From: Erysipelotrichaceae bacterium
GTDB taxonomy: Bacteria; Bacillota_I; Bacilli_A; Erysipelotrichales; Erysipelotrichaceae
NCBI GenBank assembly: GCA_024684175.1
Contig: JAIKXJ010000038.1
Span: 1 to 62,710 of the forward strand
Direction of reading: 5' to 3'
Length of the DNA: 62,710 nucleotides
The notes beneath the pieces are model-generated. The model searched no databases. It saw nothing but the letters and a program-made list of their open reading frames with translations, and was not told where the DNA came from. The position numbers were made by a program, and so were the translations under genes. Positions within the stretch are counted from its first letter, which is position 1; the number at the start of each line of letters is the position of its first letter. Positions 16,098-25,443 of the stretch are shown here, one piece after another.

Positions 16098-16982
16098 TTA
16101 TTCTGCCTTTCCTTCCGCGACCGCCTTCAGATGTTCGCCATAAGGAGACTTCCCGTAATGCTTTGCGCTGTCCAGAAGCTTTTCCTTATCGATCCAGCCG
16201 TATTTGTATCCGATCTCTTCCGGAGCGGAGATGACATAGTTCTGCCGCTTGGAAATGATCTGTACGAACATCGCCGCCTCCAGCAGGGAATCCATCGTAC
16301 CGGTATCGAGCCATGCATAGCCTCTTCCCAGCAGCTGGACATCCAGTTTCTCCTGTTTGAGATACATGTCGTTGAGCGTCGTGATCTCAAGTTCGCCTCT
16401 TGCGGAAGGCCTGACGTTCTCCGCCATGGCGGAAACGCCGGCCGGATAGAAATACAGACCGGTGATGCAGTAGTTGGATTTCGGATGTTCCGGTTTCTCT
16501 TCGACGGAAAGGACCTTGCCGTCCTTGTCGAATTCGACGATGCCGAAACGCTCCGGATCGTTGACATGATAGCCGAAGATCGTAGCTCTTCCGTTGCCCT
16601 GGGCATTCTCCGCCGCTTTTTTCAGGATATGTGAGAAACCGTCGCCGAAGAAGATGTTGTCGCCCAATACCATCGCACAGGCATCATCGCCGATGAACTC
16701 TTTCCCCAGGATGAAAGCCTGCGCCAGTCCGTCCGGAGAAGGCTGTACGCAATACGAGAGACGGACACCGAATTGATTGCCATCACCTAAAAGCTGTTCA
16801 AAACGCGGTGTATCGGACGGTGTCGAAATGATCAGGATATCCTTGATCCCCGCCAGCATCAATGTGCTCAGCGGATAATAGATCATCGGTTTATCGTAAA
16901 CCGGCAAAAGCTGTTTGGATGTGACCATCGTGAGCGGATAAAGTCTTGTTCCGGCACCGCCGGCTAAAATAATGCCTTTCAT
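16098..16982 (-). CDS. rfbA: Glucose-1-phosphate thymidylyltransferase
   Basis: It makes dTDP-glucose from dTTP and glucose-1-phosphate, feeding both the rhamnose and the 3-amino-sugar branches. The 294-aa protein has the signature [11 protein letters not shown] (8-18), [15 protein letters not shown] and the metal-binding VLGDNIF. A good GGAGGT site precedes the ATG. A 28-base gap from the upstream HAD-like gene contains no terminator, so it is likely read through in the same unit. Confidence 0.97.
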   Translation of the reverse strand: MKGIILAGGAGTRLYPLTMVTSKQLLPVYDKPMIYYPLSTLMLAGIKDILIISTPSDTPRFEQLLGDGNQFGVRLSYCVQPSPDGLAQAFILGKEFIGDDACAMVLGDNIFFGDGFSHILKKAAENAQGNGRATIFGYHVNDPERFGIVEFDKDGKVLSVEEKPEHPKSNYCITGLYFYPAGVSAMAENVRPSARGELEITTLNDMYLKQEKLDVQLLGRGYAWLDTGTMDSLLEAAMFVQIISKRQNYVISAPEEIGYKYGWIDKEKLLDSAKHYGKSPYGEHLKAVAEGKAE

Positions 16983-17010
16983 ATTTTTCTACCTCCTCAA
17001 TATTGTATCA

Positions 17011-18984
17011 TCAATAACCTTTTTCTCTATAGTCGCGGATCAGCATATCAAAGGAAGGATCGGATTCCTTGGCAACGGGATTCTGGGAATCCACGACTTG
17101 CGAAAGCATATCGATATCTTCCTGCGGACAGTTTTTCAGATATTCATCTGACAGATCGATCCATTCTTCCGGAGACAAGAGACAGTTCTTCTCATCGAAA
17201 AAGCGCCGGTGATCTTCGATATATCCGCAGATGCCGTCCATGATCTGTTCGTATCTTTCCCGATGTTCTTTGTCAGATCCGTAGATCGGGCCTCCGTCTT
17301 TATTGACACCGATGACAGGGCTTTCATACGATGTGACAAGAAATTCGCTCATCTTGACCGGAAGATTATCGCGCATCCCCAAAAAACGTTCGAAAAAAGA
17401 TGCATGCCTCAATTCACCGGCAGCGAAATTGCCTGCATAATACCCTGTGACCCTTTTATCGTTCAGATAATAGGCTGCGCCTTTTTGCGATGTATAATTG
17501 CCCGAAAACATATCGACAGTCGCAATGTTTTCGTGCCCTTTGGTGATCGTTATCAGATGCTTCTGCAGAGAATCGCTTCGTTTTTTCGACCAGAGATACA
17601 GTGTTTCCTTATGCTTTTCAAAGATCTCTTCCGCCGATCCGTTCTCTTCGCCGATCTCTGGAAGATGGTGCTTTGCGATCGAGACGATCTTTTCAAGATC
17701 CTGACTCAGATGATTGGCGAACGCTCCGGAGAAGACCGCTGCTCTGGAAAGATATGCATATGCGCATGAGATCCCGCAGTCTTTGAAGAAATACTTTTCA
17801 TAGACTTCTTTCAGACAATAGCCGTCCCTGGAAACGAACAGCAGCTGATCGATTCTGTCTTTCTTTGCTTCTTCGCAGACAAAAGAAAGATAGCTCAGCG
17901 CCAAGGGACCGCCCAACGCATAAGCGATCTTCGTAAAGAACGGTTCATCTTCTTCTGAAGAAAAGTGTTCACTGATCTGCGCGATATGCGCCGAAGAAGC
18001 AAGACTGTCATCTCTTTGGTAATACTTCAGATACGATCGGTATCTTTCTTGGGAAAGGATATGATCGGTGATCTTCGGCGTCTGAAAAGCGTCGATCCCG
18101 AAATTCACGGCTTCCGAATAATCACTGACGTAATTGTCGCCGAAATGGACCATCTCGTCCGGCGATGTCTTTTCTTTTTCACAGACGAAGCTGTAAAGCT
18201 CTCCGGAACCCTTGGTCTTGTCGTATTCACAGGAGACGTAGATCTCATCCATGACAAATCCCGAGTTTTCCAGGATCTTTCCGACGACTTCCCGGGAAAG
18301 ATACATATCCGAAACGGCGATCATGCGCTTGTTGAGCTCTTTTGCCTTCTCGTAGACCGGAACCATCAAAGGATTCCGATGGCAGAATGAGATCTCGGTC
18401 TCGATCTCTTTATCCTTGAGCGATCTGTACGGATCATCGAGAAATCCGTAGATCTCATCGAGACCGACTTCTTTGTTCAAAGTCCGCCTTGCTTCCGCTT
18501 CCGCTTTCTTTCTTGCCTTGGAAAAACCGTTCAGGCCAAAGACCTTTTCCAGATGATCGAAGATCTCCTCTGCGTTTACGAAAGGCCGGATCACCAGTGT
18601 ATCGAACACATCGAAACTGACGGTTTTCTTCTGAGCGATCTTTTCAAAATACCGTTCATAAGAAAGATCGACCGTCTCTGCGGAAAAACCGTTTTCCGAA
18701 CTCCCTCTTGGCACAAATGCCCTTCGGCCTTCGTTCTTGCCGAACACCTCATAATGCAGCAAAGGATTGATCCCTTGGATGTCCGGATTGTTGATCAGAT
18801 AGTCCTTGCTTGAGAAACGGGAAGAAGGATCGTAGTCTTTCTTCCAGCCCTCGGTCAGATAATGCTTCGCAGGATCGGCCTTGATGCCGTATCTTTCCTT
18901 GTACCAGTCTCCATCAAAAAACCGTGACCTTTCGATCACCGTTTTCGGACTGAGTTTCAGCAATACTTTATCTAAAAGAGCCAT
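17011..18984 (-). CDS. Large HAD-superfamily protein of polysaccharide loci (COG5610-like)
   Basis: The 657-aa protein begins with a roughly 90-residue module (FFDGDWYKERYG, YLINNPDIQGINPLLHYEVFG) of the sort attached to many surface-glycan glycosyltransferases. A HAD core follows: SFDVFDTLV (123-131), VSDMYLS and HFGDNYVSDY. The remaining 300 residues include LLFVSRDGYCL. The residue two after the nucleophile Asp125 is Phe127, with Asp128 at +3, unlike DxD phosphatases. Its role is not known. It lies one base after a glycosyltransferase with a shortened C-terminus, so an accessory or glycan-processing role is likely. Confidence 0.75.
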   Translation of the reverse strand: MALLDKVLLKLSPKTVIERSRFFDGDWYKERYGIKADPAKHYLTEGWKKDYDPSSRFSSKDYLINNPDIQGINPLLHYEVFGKNEGRRAFVPRGSSENGFSAETVDLSYERYFEKIAQKKTVSFDVFDTLVIRPFVNAEEIFDHLEKVFGLNGFSKARKKAEAEARRTLNKEVGLDEIYGFLDDPYRSLKDKEIETEISFCHRNPLMVPVYEKAKELNKRMIAVSDMYLSREVVGKILENSGFVMDEIYVSCEYDKTKGSGELYSFVCEKEKTSPDEMVHFGDNYVSDYSEAVNFGIDAFQTPKITDHILSQERYRSYLKYYQRDDSLASSAHIAQISEHFSSEEDEPFFTKIAYALGGPLALSYLSFVCEEAKKDRIDQLLFVSRDGYCLKEVYEKYFFKDCGISCAYAYLSRAAVFSGAFANHLSQDLEKIVSIAKHHLPEIGEENGSAEEIFEKHKETLYLWSKKRSDSLQKHLITITKGHENIATVDMFSGNYTSQKGAAYYLNDKRVTGYYAGNFAAGELRHASFFERFLGMRDNLPVKMSEFLVTSYESPVIGVNKDGGPIYGSDKEHRERYEQIMDGICGYIEDHRRFFDEKNCLLSPEEWIDLSDEYLKNCPQEDIDMLSQVVDSQNPVAKESDPSFDMLIRDYREKGY

Positions 18985-18985
18985 C

Positions 18986-20701
18986 TCAGATGATCTCCAT
19001 CTTTCCGTTTGGATCTCCGTATTTCTTCAAGAAATGCTCCCTGATCTCTTCGCTCTCGCAGATGATGACATCCGATCTTTCATAAAAGATCTTTTCGATA
19101 TCGGCCGTGATCTTTTCCGTATGAAAATTGGATGCCTGATGATATTCTTCCGGGATCCTGCCGTGCGTGTCCCAATAAACATTTACGCCTTCCAGATCGA
19201 AGATCTTGTACATGTCGTCGGAGATCTTGTCTCTCATGAAACGGATGACACTGTGGATCAGACAATTTCCGCAATCCCGTATCAGTTTCAGCACTTCTTC
19301 GCTCTGTAAGATATCGAAGCTGTTGCACACGATGCAGGCGTGTCTGTCGTCAAGGATCTTCACTTTAAGATGTTCCGCGATGCGGTCTTCGCCTGAAAAA
19401 TAGATCATAAAACGGTCATTGAAATGTTCATCGACGGTCCTGACCCTGGCGTCGTAGCCGTCGCTGCCGGAACCGGGCAACGGTGCGAAGACGAACATCG
19501 TCTCCTTTTCTCTGATGATCTGTTTCAGTTTTTCCTTGTTCCTGTTGTCCTCATCGAACTGCCTTTTATCCTCGATCTTCGACTTCATCTTCCCGATGAA
19601 CCATTTCGGAAAAGACAATCCGTGTTCTTTCACTTTTCGATAGACTCTCTTGCAGAAGATGACCGATTTCGCAAAACCGAGGCCCGGGATCTCCGAATCC
19701 GGAGCTTTGACATAATCATACGTGATCTTTTTGAAATAATCTTCCGCCAGGATATCCAGAGCATAGACTTCGTTGGCCTCTTTCAGGCACATATCGGAGA
19801 TCTGCTTCCTCAGTTTTTCATTTTCGATCAGTTCGCTGATCGCAGCGACCCATTCTTCTGTCGTATTATTGACTAACAAGCCGTTTTCCCGGTCACGGAT
19901 ACCGAAAACATAGGGCTCGCAGTTCGTATAGATACCGGCAATGCCGAAAGAAGCATATTCGACATATTTATTGAAGTACTTGCAGCGGTGAAACTCCGTC
20001 AAAGGCATCGGTGCCAGGCCGATATCCCAGTTGCATTTGGCCATACATGCCGTATAGGCATCGTAACCGTCCTGATACGGAAGGTGTTTCAGACCGAGTT
20101 TATCGACAAAATCCGGTCTTGCCCCCATGATCTCGATCTCAATGGAATCGCCGTATTTTTGAACGATCTGCGTGACCGCTTCTTCCAGGATCTCGTTCAG
20201 ATCCTGTGCCCGGTCGATCGAACCGGCAAAACCGATCTTGACCTTATCGTTTTTTTCTTTCCTGGCGATCCTGTTCAGAGAAGGTTCCGGAATATTGAAT
20301 CTATATTTGAAATCCGGACCGTATTTTTCCAACAGAACAGGCGAAGGCGATAAAAACGTATCGCAGTTGGACATGATCGTCCTGATGTTCTTCTGCGTCG
20401 AAGGAAGCAGATAATACGGTGCGCTGCTCAGATACGAAGGCACATTCAAAAGATCATCATCCATGACATAGATGAGCTTCTTTCCCGCCTTTTTGGCGAT
20501 CTTGGAAACATAGGCATCGATGTCGGAATCCGATCTTAAAAAGACGATAATATCCGCCCATTCGACATTCTTTTTATTTATGAAATGGGAAATGGAAAAC
20601 TTGTAACTGCATTTCCCCTCTTTTTCCAGATATTCCAGCTGGCAATGTCCGCACAATAAAACGGAAGGAATAAAAGTTGTCGAAACGACCAGAACATTCA
20701 T
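18986..20701 (-). CDS. Glycosyltransferase (GT4-like) with a second, incomplete GT-B domain
   Basis: The first 340 residues form a full GT-B enzyme. The C-terminal donor half shows VKIGFAGSIDRAQDL, WDIGLAPMPLTEF and KYVEYASFGIAG. A charged linker (about 360-400) leads to a second N-terminal-type Rossmann half (about 400-571: ETMFVFAPLPGSGSDGY, RFMIYFSGEDR, VIICESEEIREHF). This ends just where the donor-binding half should start, and the stop is followed after one base by the next gene. Either the protein has lost its second catalytic half or the half-domain has a binding role. The start overlaps the ABC ATPase by four bases. The sugar donor is unknown. Confidence 0.75.
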   Translation of the reverse strand: MNVLVVSTTFIPSVLLCGHCQLEYLEKEGKCSYKFSISHFINKKNVEWADIIVFLRSDSDIDAYVSKIAKKAGKKLIYVMDDDLLNVPSYLSSAPYYLLPSTQKNIRTIMSNCDTFLSPSPVLLEKYGPDFKYRFNIPEPSLNRIARKEKNDKVKIGFAGSIDRAQDLNEILEEAVTQIVQKYGDSIEIEIMGARPDFVDKLGLKHLPYQDGYDAYTACMAKCNWDIGLAPMPLTEFHRCKYFNKYVEYASFGIAGIYTNCEPYVFGIRDRENGLLVNNTTEEWVAAISELIENEKLRKQISDMCLKEANEVYALDILAEDYFKKITYDYVKAPDSEIPGLGFAKSVIFCKRVYRKVKEHGLSFPKWFIGKMKSKIEDKRQFDEDNRNKEKLKQIIREKETMFVFAPLPGSGSDGYDARVRTVDEHFNDRFMIYFSGEDRIAEHLKVKILDDRHACIVCNSFDILQSEEVLKLIRDCGNCLIHSVIRFMRDKISDDMYKIFDLEGVNVYWDTHGRIPEEYHQASNFHTEKITADIEKIFYERSDVIICESEEIREHFLKKYGDPNGKMEII

Positions 20702-21444
20702 TCTTTGATCCCTGTTGCCTTCCTGTACGCACTGCAGACTTCTTCGGTATCACCGAACATGACGACTTTTCCGTGGTCCAGCCAGATGACTTTATCGCAC
20801 ATCTCTTCGATCTTTTCCAGATCATGAGAGACGAACAGGACCGTCGCACCACCGGACATCAGTTCTTTCATGCGGTTGAAGCTCTTCTCCTGAAAAGCCA
20901 CATCGCCGACTGCCAGAATCTCATCGACGATCAGGATCTCAGGCTGTACGACCGAGGCAATCGAGAATGCAAGTCTGGCCATCATACCTGAGGAATAGTT
21001 TCGGATCGGCATATCGATGAATTCACGGATCTCCGCAAAATCGACGATCTCATCGTATTTAGACTCCAGATACTCTTTCGAATAGCCCAGGATCGCACCG
21101 TTGAGATAGATGTTTTCTTTTCCTGTCAGTTCCAAATCAAAGCCGGCGCCAAGTTCCAGCATCGGCACGATATTGCCATAGGTACGTATGGAACCCTGTG
21201 TCGGTTTCAGGATCCCTGAGATCAGCTTCAGAGTCGTTGATTTTCCTGCGCCGTTCTTGCCGATCAGCCCCAAGGTCTTGCCTTTTTCCAATACGAAAGA
21301 GACATCATCCAATGCCAGGAATTCGTTGAATCTGAGTTTTCCTTTGACTGCGGTCGTGAAGACTTCTTTCAGAGAATTGAGCGGTTCATCCGACATTCTG
21401 AAACGCATCGTCACGTGCTCGACTTCGATCATATTATCCGCCAT
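20698..21444 (-). CDS. wzt: ABC transporter ATPase for polysaccharide export
   Basis: This 248-aa ATPase has Walker A GKNGAGKST (62-70), the Wzt/TagH-type signature YSSGMMARLAFSIA, Walker B EILIVDEILAVGD and a switch His in FVSHD. It powers transport of a completed lipid-linked glycan across the membrane. It ends right after the nucleotide-binding domain. There is no C-terminal carbohydrate-binding extension like the one that selects finished chains in some Wzt proteins. The permease gene lies nine bases upstream. Confidence 0.93.
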   Translation of the reverse strand: MADNMIEVEHVTMRFRMSDEPLNSLKEVFTTAVKGKLRFNEFLALDDVSFVLEKGKTLGLIGKNGAGKSTTLKLISGILKPTQGSIRTYGNIVPMLELGAGFDLELTGKENIYLNGAILGYSKEYLESKYDEIVDFAEIREFIDMPIRNYSSGMMARLAFSIASVVQPEILIVDEILAVGDVAFQEKSFNRMKELMSGGATVLFVSHDLEKIEEMCDKVIWLDHGKVVMFGDTEEVCSAYRKATGIKE

Positions 21445-21453
21445 ATGTGACCC

Positions 21454-22878
21454 CTACAGATATAACGCGAACTTGTCCTGTGTCTTTTTGAAAGTGTAAG
21501 CACCGATCGACAGCGACAGGATCGCAAACATTAAACAGAAGATATATGCCCTGGGTTCCGGCGAGATGCCGTTGATCAGACAAGTACGGCAGTTGCCGAT
21601 GAAATGATACAACGGGTTGAACCTGACGATGAATTTATACTTATCGGGAATGATCTCTGCCGGATAGAAGATCGGTGTAGCATACATCCAGATCTGCGTC
21701 AATACGGTCCATAAAAACTGGATGTCTCTGAAAAAGACCATCAATGCCGACAAGAACAAGCCGATGCCCAGAGAAAAGATGATCAGACAGGCCAGGAAAT
21801 AGAAGAACAAGATCGCCTGCGGGCGGATCGCCACGCCTAAGATCAGTGATGCCAAAAGCAGCGGGACCAGAGAGATCCCCAGATTGATGGCGGAAGAGAT
21901 GGTCCTGGCCAAAGGGAAGATATACTTCGGGATGTAGACTTTCGTGATCAGTCTCGCGTTGCCGCTGATCGAAGAAAGACACATCGTCGTACATTCGTTG
22001 AAGAAACTGAAACAGACGACACCGCTCAAAAGATAGACCGGATAGTTCTGTGTATCGGAAGAAAAGAATGTCGAGAAGACCAGAAACTGCACCGTCATCG
22101 TCAGAAGTGGATTCAAAAAGCTCCAAAAAACACCTAAGATCGACCTCTTGTATTTTGACTTGAAATCGCGGATGACCAGCTGTGAGATCAGGAACTGATA
22201 GCGGTACATTGCCGCGATCGCAGCGACCAGATAATTCGTCCTTCCGTTGACATGATTTTTATATGAATAAAAGAAGATCAGACCCAGGAAGAGCCCCAGA
22301 CCGCCCATGATGAACCAGTAATACTGGCTGATGGCGATCTTTTCGCTTCCGCTGACGGAAAAGCAGATCGAACCTTCCAAGGCTTCGTCATTGACTTTGA
22401 TCAAAGACCCTTCCGGAACAGCAGACTTGTTCATCATGACAGAAACACCTTGGTTCAGTGAACTGTTGGAATAGATGCGGATCGTCAGCTTCTTTCCTCT
22501 CAGCCCGCGGATCGGATTTTCCGGGATCAGGTAGACTCGATGCTGCTCCGGGATCTTATCGACATCGAAGATCTTTCGGAATAAAAGATCCTCGCCATCA
22601 AAAAGATCCACTGCCAGAAGGCCTTTTCCTTCTCTGTATAGTTTGGTAAAGATGATCGAGACCTGGTCGATGTTGTCTACCGTGTTGATGAACTCCTGGC
22701 TGACTATGACGCCTCTTGTAAGCTCCGGTGTGACAGAATCCGCCTCGATGACGGCGATACTGTCTTCAACGGTCCTGTACTTCAGCTGATCGCCGGATAA
22801 AAAATAAAAAGATACTGCGAACACAGCATATACTAAGAAAGCAATCAAAAATACCTTTTTCAGATCATTTCTCTTCAT
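21454..22878 (-). CDS. wzm: ABC polysaccharide export permease with an N-terminal extracytoplasmic domain
   Basis: The C-terminal 260 residues are an ABC-2 type permease of the Wzm/TagG/RgpC group (SKYKRSILGVFWSFLNPLL, YATPIFYPAEIIP, FNPLYHFI). Unusually, a membrane helix at about 9-28 and an exposed domain of about 125 residues (51-177) come first, followed by another helix at about 187-205. The exposed domain is strongly similar to the whole ectodomain of the next gene upstream (shared QEFIN/QDFIN, QHRxY, KKLTIRIY, MMNK, CFSVS). A related domain is found in the DUF2142 protein at 25444. Typical Wzm proteins lack such a domain. It may hold or sense the glycan at the outlet. Confidence 0.9.
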   Translation of the reverse strand: MKRNDLKKVFLIAFLVYAVFAVSFYFLSGDQLKYRTVEDSIAVIEADSVTPELTRGVIVSQEFINTVDNIDQVSIIFTKLYREGKGLLAVDLFDGEDLLFRKIFDVDKIPEQHRVYLIPENPIRGLRGKKLTIRIYSNSSLNQGVSVMMNKSAVPEGSLIKVNDEALEGSICFSVSGSEKIAISQYYWFIMGGLGLFLGLIFFYSYKNHVNGRTNYLVAAIAAMYRYQFLISQLVIRDFKSKYKRSILGVFWSFLNPLLTMTVQFLVFSTFFSSDTQNYPVYLLSGVVCFSFFNECTTMCLSSISGNARLITKVYIPKYIFPLARTISSAINLGISLVPLLLASLILGVAIRPQAILFFYFLACLIIFSLGIGLFLSALMVFFRDIQFLWTVLTQIWMYATPIFYPAEIIPDKYKFIVRFNPLYHFIGNCRTCLINGISPEPRAYIFCLMFAILSLSIGAYTFKKTQDKFALYL

Positions 22879-23409
22879 TTATTCGCTCACTGAAAAGCAC
22901 AACGTCCCCTTGATCGTCTTGTTTCCGAACCGGAACGAAACATCGGCATCTTTATTCATCATGATCATCAGACCCGTATCTTCTTTATCTACCGGATAGA
23001 TGCGGATCGTCAGCTTCTTGTTTTTCATACCGCTCAGTCTGGCTGCCGGCTCGATATAAGTCCTGTGCTGATCTTCAAACTTCGCCGTATCCAAAGTCGT
23101 CGCTGCCAGCACTTTCTCGCCTTCCAACAATTCCATTGCTACCCTGATACCTTCTCTGTAGGCAAATCTGGTGAAAACGATACCGACTTTGGAGATCGAA
23201 TCTGTCGAATTGATGAAATCCTGCTCGACGACGATACCTTTTTTGATCTCATTTGTCGTGTTGGTCGCTTCGGTCATCACAGTACTGTCACCTTTTTTGA
23301 TGCCGCTGTGATCCGGGAACATCTTCCCTCCGAATACGATCAGGAGGGTAACGATCACGAACACCGCCGTCACGGCGATGATGATCTTTTCCATATTCTT
23401 ATTTTTCAT
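22879..23409 (-). CDS. Small membrane-anchored protein, stand-alone copy of the permease ectodomain
   Basis: The protein (176 aa) has one N-terminal helix (9-27) and an exposed domain at 51-176. I do not know a named family. It aligns end to end with the ectodomain of the permease encoded directly downstream: GIVVEQDFIN to GVIVSQEFIN, QHRTYIEP to QHRVYLIP, KKLTIRIYPV to KKLTIRIYSN, and MIMMNKDAD and LCFSVSE near the end. The predicted structure is all beta. The stop of this gene touches the start of the permease, so the two are probably made in equal amounts. A tandem duplication followed by fusion to, or fission from, the permease is the simplest origin. Confidence 0.8.
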   Translation of the reverse strand: MKNKNMEKIIIAVTAVFVIVTLLIVFGGKMFPDHSGIKKGDSTVMTEATNTTNEIKKGIVVEQDFINSTDSISKVGIVFTRFAYREGIRVAMELLEGEKVLAATTLDTAKFEDQHRTYIEPAARLSGMKNKKLTIRIYPVDKEDTGLMIMMNKDADVSFRFGNKTIKGTLCFSVSE

Positions 23410-23430
23410 AACATTCCTATTATATCAATT

Positions 23431-24342
23431 TTATATATAGTTTACTAACACCAGGATCTTGAAGAAGAGATCGTTGATACTGTGCGACAAGAATCTCTCA
23501 TCGCTCAAAAGCTTTCGCTTCAGTTTCCGGTCATTCATGTAATTGGCCACGATATTTAGCAGTTCTTTCTTGTCCCGGTCGATCTCATCTCCATAAACAT
23601 GCAACAAAGATCTGGCGGTATTGCTTCTGTAATTCCGGATCTTTCCGTTCAGAAAACGATCCACCCTGCCGACGAAGACTTTGAACACGTTCGCATCCAT
23701 ACCGATCTGGTTATCACCGTGTTGGCGGTAATACATATGGGAAGATCCGTCCAGGATCATCTTGCCGAACATCGTGACGACCTTATGGATGATCGCATCA
23801 TGAATGATGCAAAATTCCTTTTCCCAGTCATACTGAAGTATTTTTTTTCTCGCCGCATGATTGAACACGAACGTACAGCCCGGTGCCGTATGATACAGCA
23901 AGGCGTGCGGAAAGTCCGAGAAACCGTATAAACGGGAGACATTGGAATCGATCGGATTCAGATCGGCATCCGTCAATGTATACTTGCTGCAGTATAAAAG
24001 CGGCATTGAGGCGTCTTCCTGTTTCAGTCTGTTTACCGCCGTCAGCAGTTTGTCTTCAAACCAGACATCATCTTGATCGCAAAGCGCATAGAAGTCTTCT
24101 TCATCGCTTTTTTCGATCAGATCAAAAAAAGATCCGGCCGGTCCTTTGTTCTCTCCCTTGTAATATCTGATCCAGGGATACTTTGCGGCATACTCGTCCA
24201 ATATGGATAATGTACTGTCGCTTGAACCATCATCCCGTATCAGGACCTTATCCGGCCGCAGTTTCTGTCCGATCAGAGAATCCAGCTGCTCTGGCAAATA
24301 TTTTTCGCCATTATAGGTCGATAATAAAACGATCAGGCTCAT
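23431..24342 (-). CDS. GT2 glycosyltransferase, rhamnosyltransferase-like
   Basis: A 303-aa GT-A enzyme with IVLLSTYNGEKYLPEQL (4-20), IRDDGSSDST (35-44) and the DxD-type motif LCDQDDVWF (87-95). A further conserved segment, TAPGCTFVFN, is typical of the RgpB/WbbL-like branch, whose members often transfer rhamnose from dTDP-L-rhamnose. Location next to an ABC exporter and in the same unit as rfbA/rfbC fits, but the donor is inference. It overlaps the next upstream gene by four bases. Confidence 0.85.
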   Translation of the reverse strand: MSLIVLLSTYNGEKYLPEQLDSLIGQKLRPDKVLIRDDGSSDSTLSILDEYAAKYPWIRYYKGENKGPAGSFFDLIEKSDEEDFYALCDQDDVWFEDKLLTAVNRLKQEDASMPLLYCSKYTLTDADLNPIDSNVSRLYGFSDFPHALLYHTAPGCTFVFNHAARKKILQYDWEKEFCIIHDAIIHKVVTMFGKMILDGSSHMYYRQHGDNQIGMDANVFKVFVGRVDRFLNGKIRNYRSNTARSLLHVYGDEIDRDKKELLNIVANYMNDRKLKRKLLSDERFLSHSINDLFFKILVLVNYI

Positions 24343-25439
24343 TTTGATACCTCATCGATCACGTTTTGACATTTTTTCATAAAAACTTCTTTACTGAGAC
24401 ACTCATCAAACAGATCACGGATCCTCTTGTTGTTCTTTCTTCTTTCGATCAGCTTCCTGCCGTCGATCTTCGATCCGTCCCCGACATTGATCCCGGCATC
24501 ATAGGCATTCACCAGATCCCAGGTATCCCCTTTGATGTTGTTGATGATCGGTAAACCGTGCTGAAAGTAATCGATGCACTTCACCGTCAGTCCGATGTAC
24601 AGACCTTCTTTGTAGATATTGATCCCTGCGTGACATGATTCAAAGATCTTTTTCTTTCTTTCTTCATCCCGGATCGCTCCATGATACTCCACGGTGCAGA
24701 CTTCTTTCATGGCATCCAGAAAAGCTTCCGTGTTCTCTCCTTCTCCGATCACGTGCAGAAGTACCGGCATGCTGATCTCCCGAATGACCGCCTGGATCTT
24801 TTTTGTATCGATGATGTTGTTGATCGAACCGAGATAACAAAGCGAAAGTGTCCCTTCGGGTACCTTCGGTTCCGTTTCGATCGCCTTGCCGTCCCTTGCC
24901 CAGCGGATCGTTTCGATCTTTCCGGGGTATTCTTTCTCAAGGATCTTTTTATACAAGTCGCATTCACTGACCAGCATGTCACAGCAGCCGATGTTTTTGC
25001 TGCGGATCTTTCTCCACAGAGAGAACGGAAAGATGTTCTTGTTCGCATGGATCGGGAGCGATTCCGGCCACATATCGATGATATCGATGACCAGTTTTTT
25101 CTTCGGGTATCTTTCCTTGTATCGCTTCGCCTCAAGGATCAGGAAATTGGCCGGAGCCATCAGCCAGATCAGATCCGGATCCTGTTCCTCGATCTTTCGA
25201 AAAGCATCTTTTGCAAACTGTTTGTGCGAAAAGATCCTGGCAAACGAAAGGTTTTTTGCATAAGGCCTTGTCTTTATCGGCCAGAAATGTTCGGGTATCT
25301 GTTCCCTTTTCGCTTTGCGCATATGCGAAAAATCAGAGGTGATCGCTTTGACCTGATGACCTCTGCATTCGCAGGCTTCATATACGAAGCTCAGACGTTC
25401 CTCATTTGATTCAAAACATGTAACGACGGAGACCTTCAT
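24339..25439 (-). CDS. GT-B glycosyltransferase
   Basis: The 366-aa protein has a GT4-like two-domain layout. The N-terminal half ends with a donor-site hinge near LVSECDLYKKILEKEY. The C-terminal half carries SLCYLGSINNIIDTK, VLLHVIGEGEN, HGAIRDEERKKKIF and a late HGLPIINNIKGDTW (E/H-type donor loop). Similar proteins act on lipid-linked glycans at the inner membrane face. Donor and acceptor cannot be deduced. The gene is packed between two others with only four bases on either side, within the ABC-exporter unit. Confidence 0.78.
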   Translation of the reverse strand: MKVSVVTCFESNEERLSFVYEACECRGHQVKAITSDFSHMRKAKREQIPEHFWPIKTRPYAKNLSFARIFSHKQFAKDAFRKIEEQDPDLIWLMAPANFLILEAKRYKERYPKKKLVIDIIDMWPESLPIHANKNIFPFSLWRKIRSKNIGCCDMLVSECDLYKKILEKEYPGKIETIRWARDGKAIETEPKVPEGTLSLCYLGSINNIIDTKKIQAVIREISMPVLLHVIGEGENTEAFLDAMKEVCTVEYHGAIRDEERKKKIFESCHAGINIYKEGLYIGLTVKCIDYFQHGLPIINNIKGDTWDLVNAYDAGINVGDGSKIDGRKLIERRKNNKRIRDLFDECLSKEVFMKKCQNVIDEVSK

Positions 25440-25443
25440 CAGA

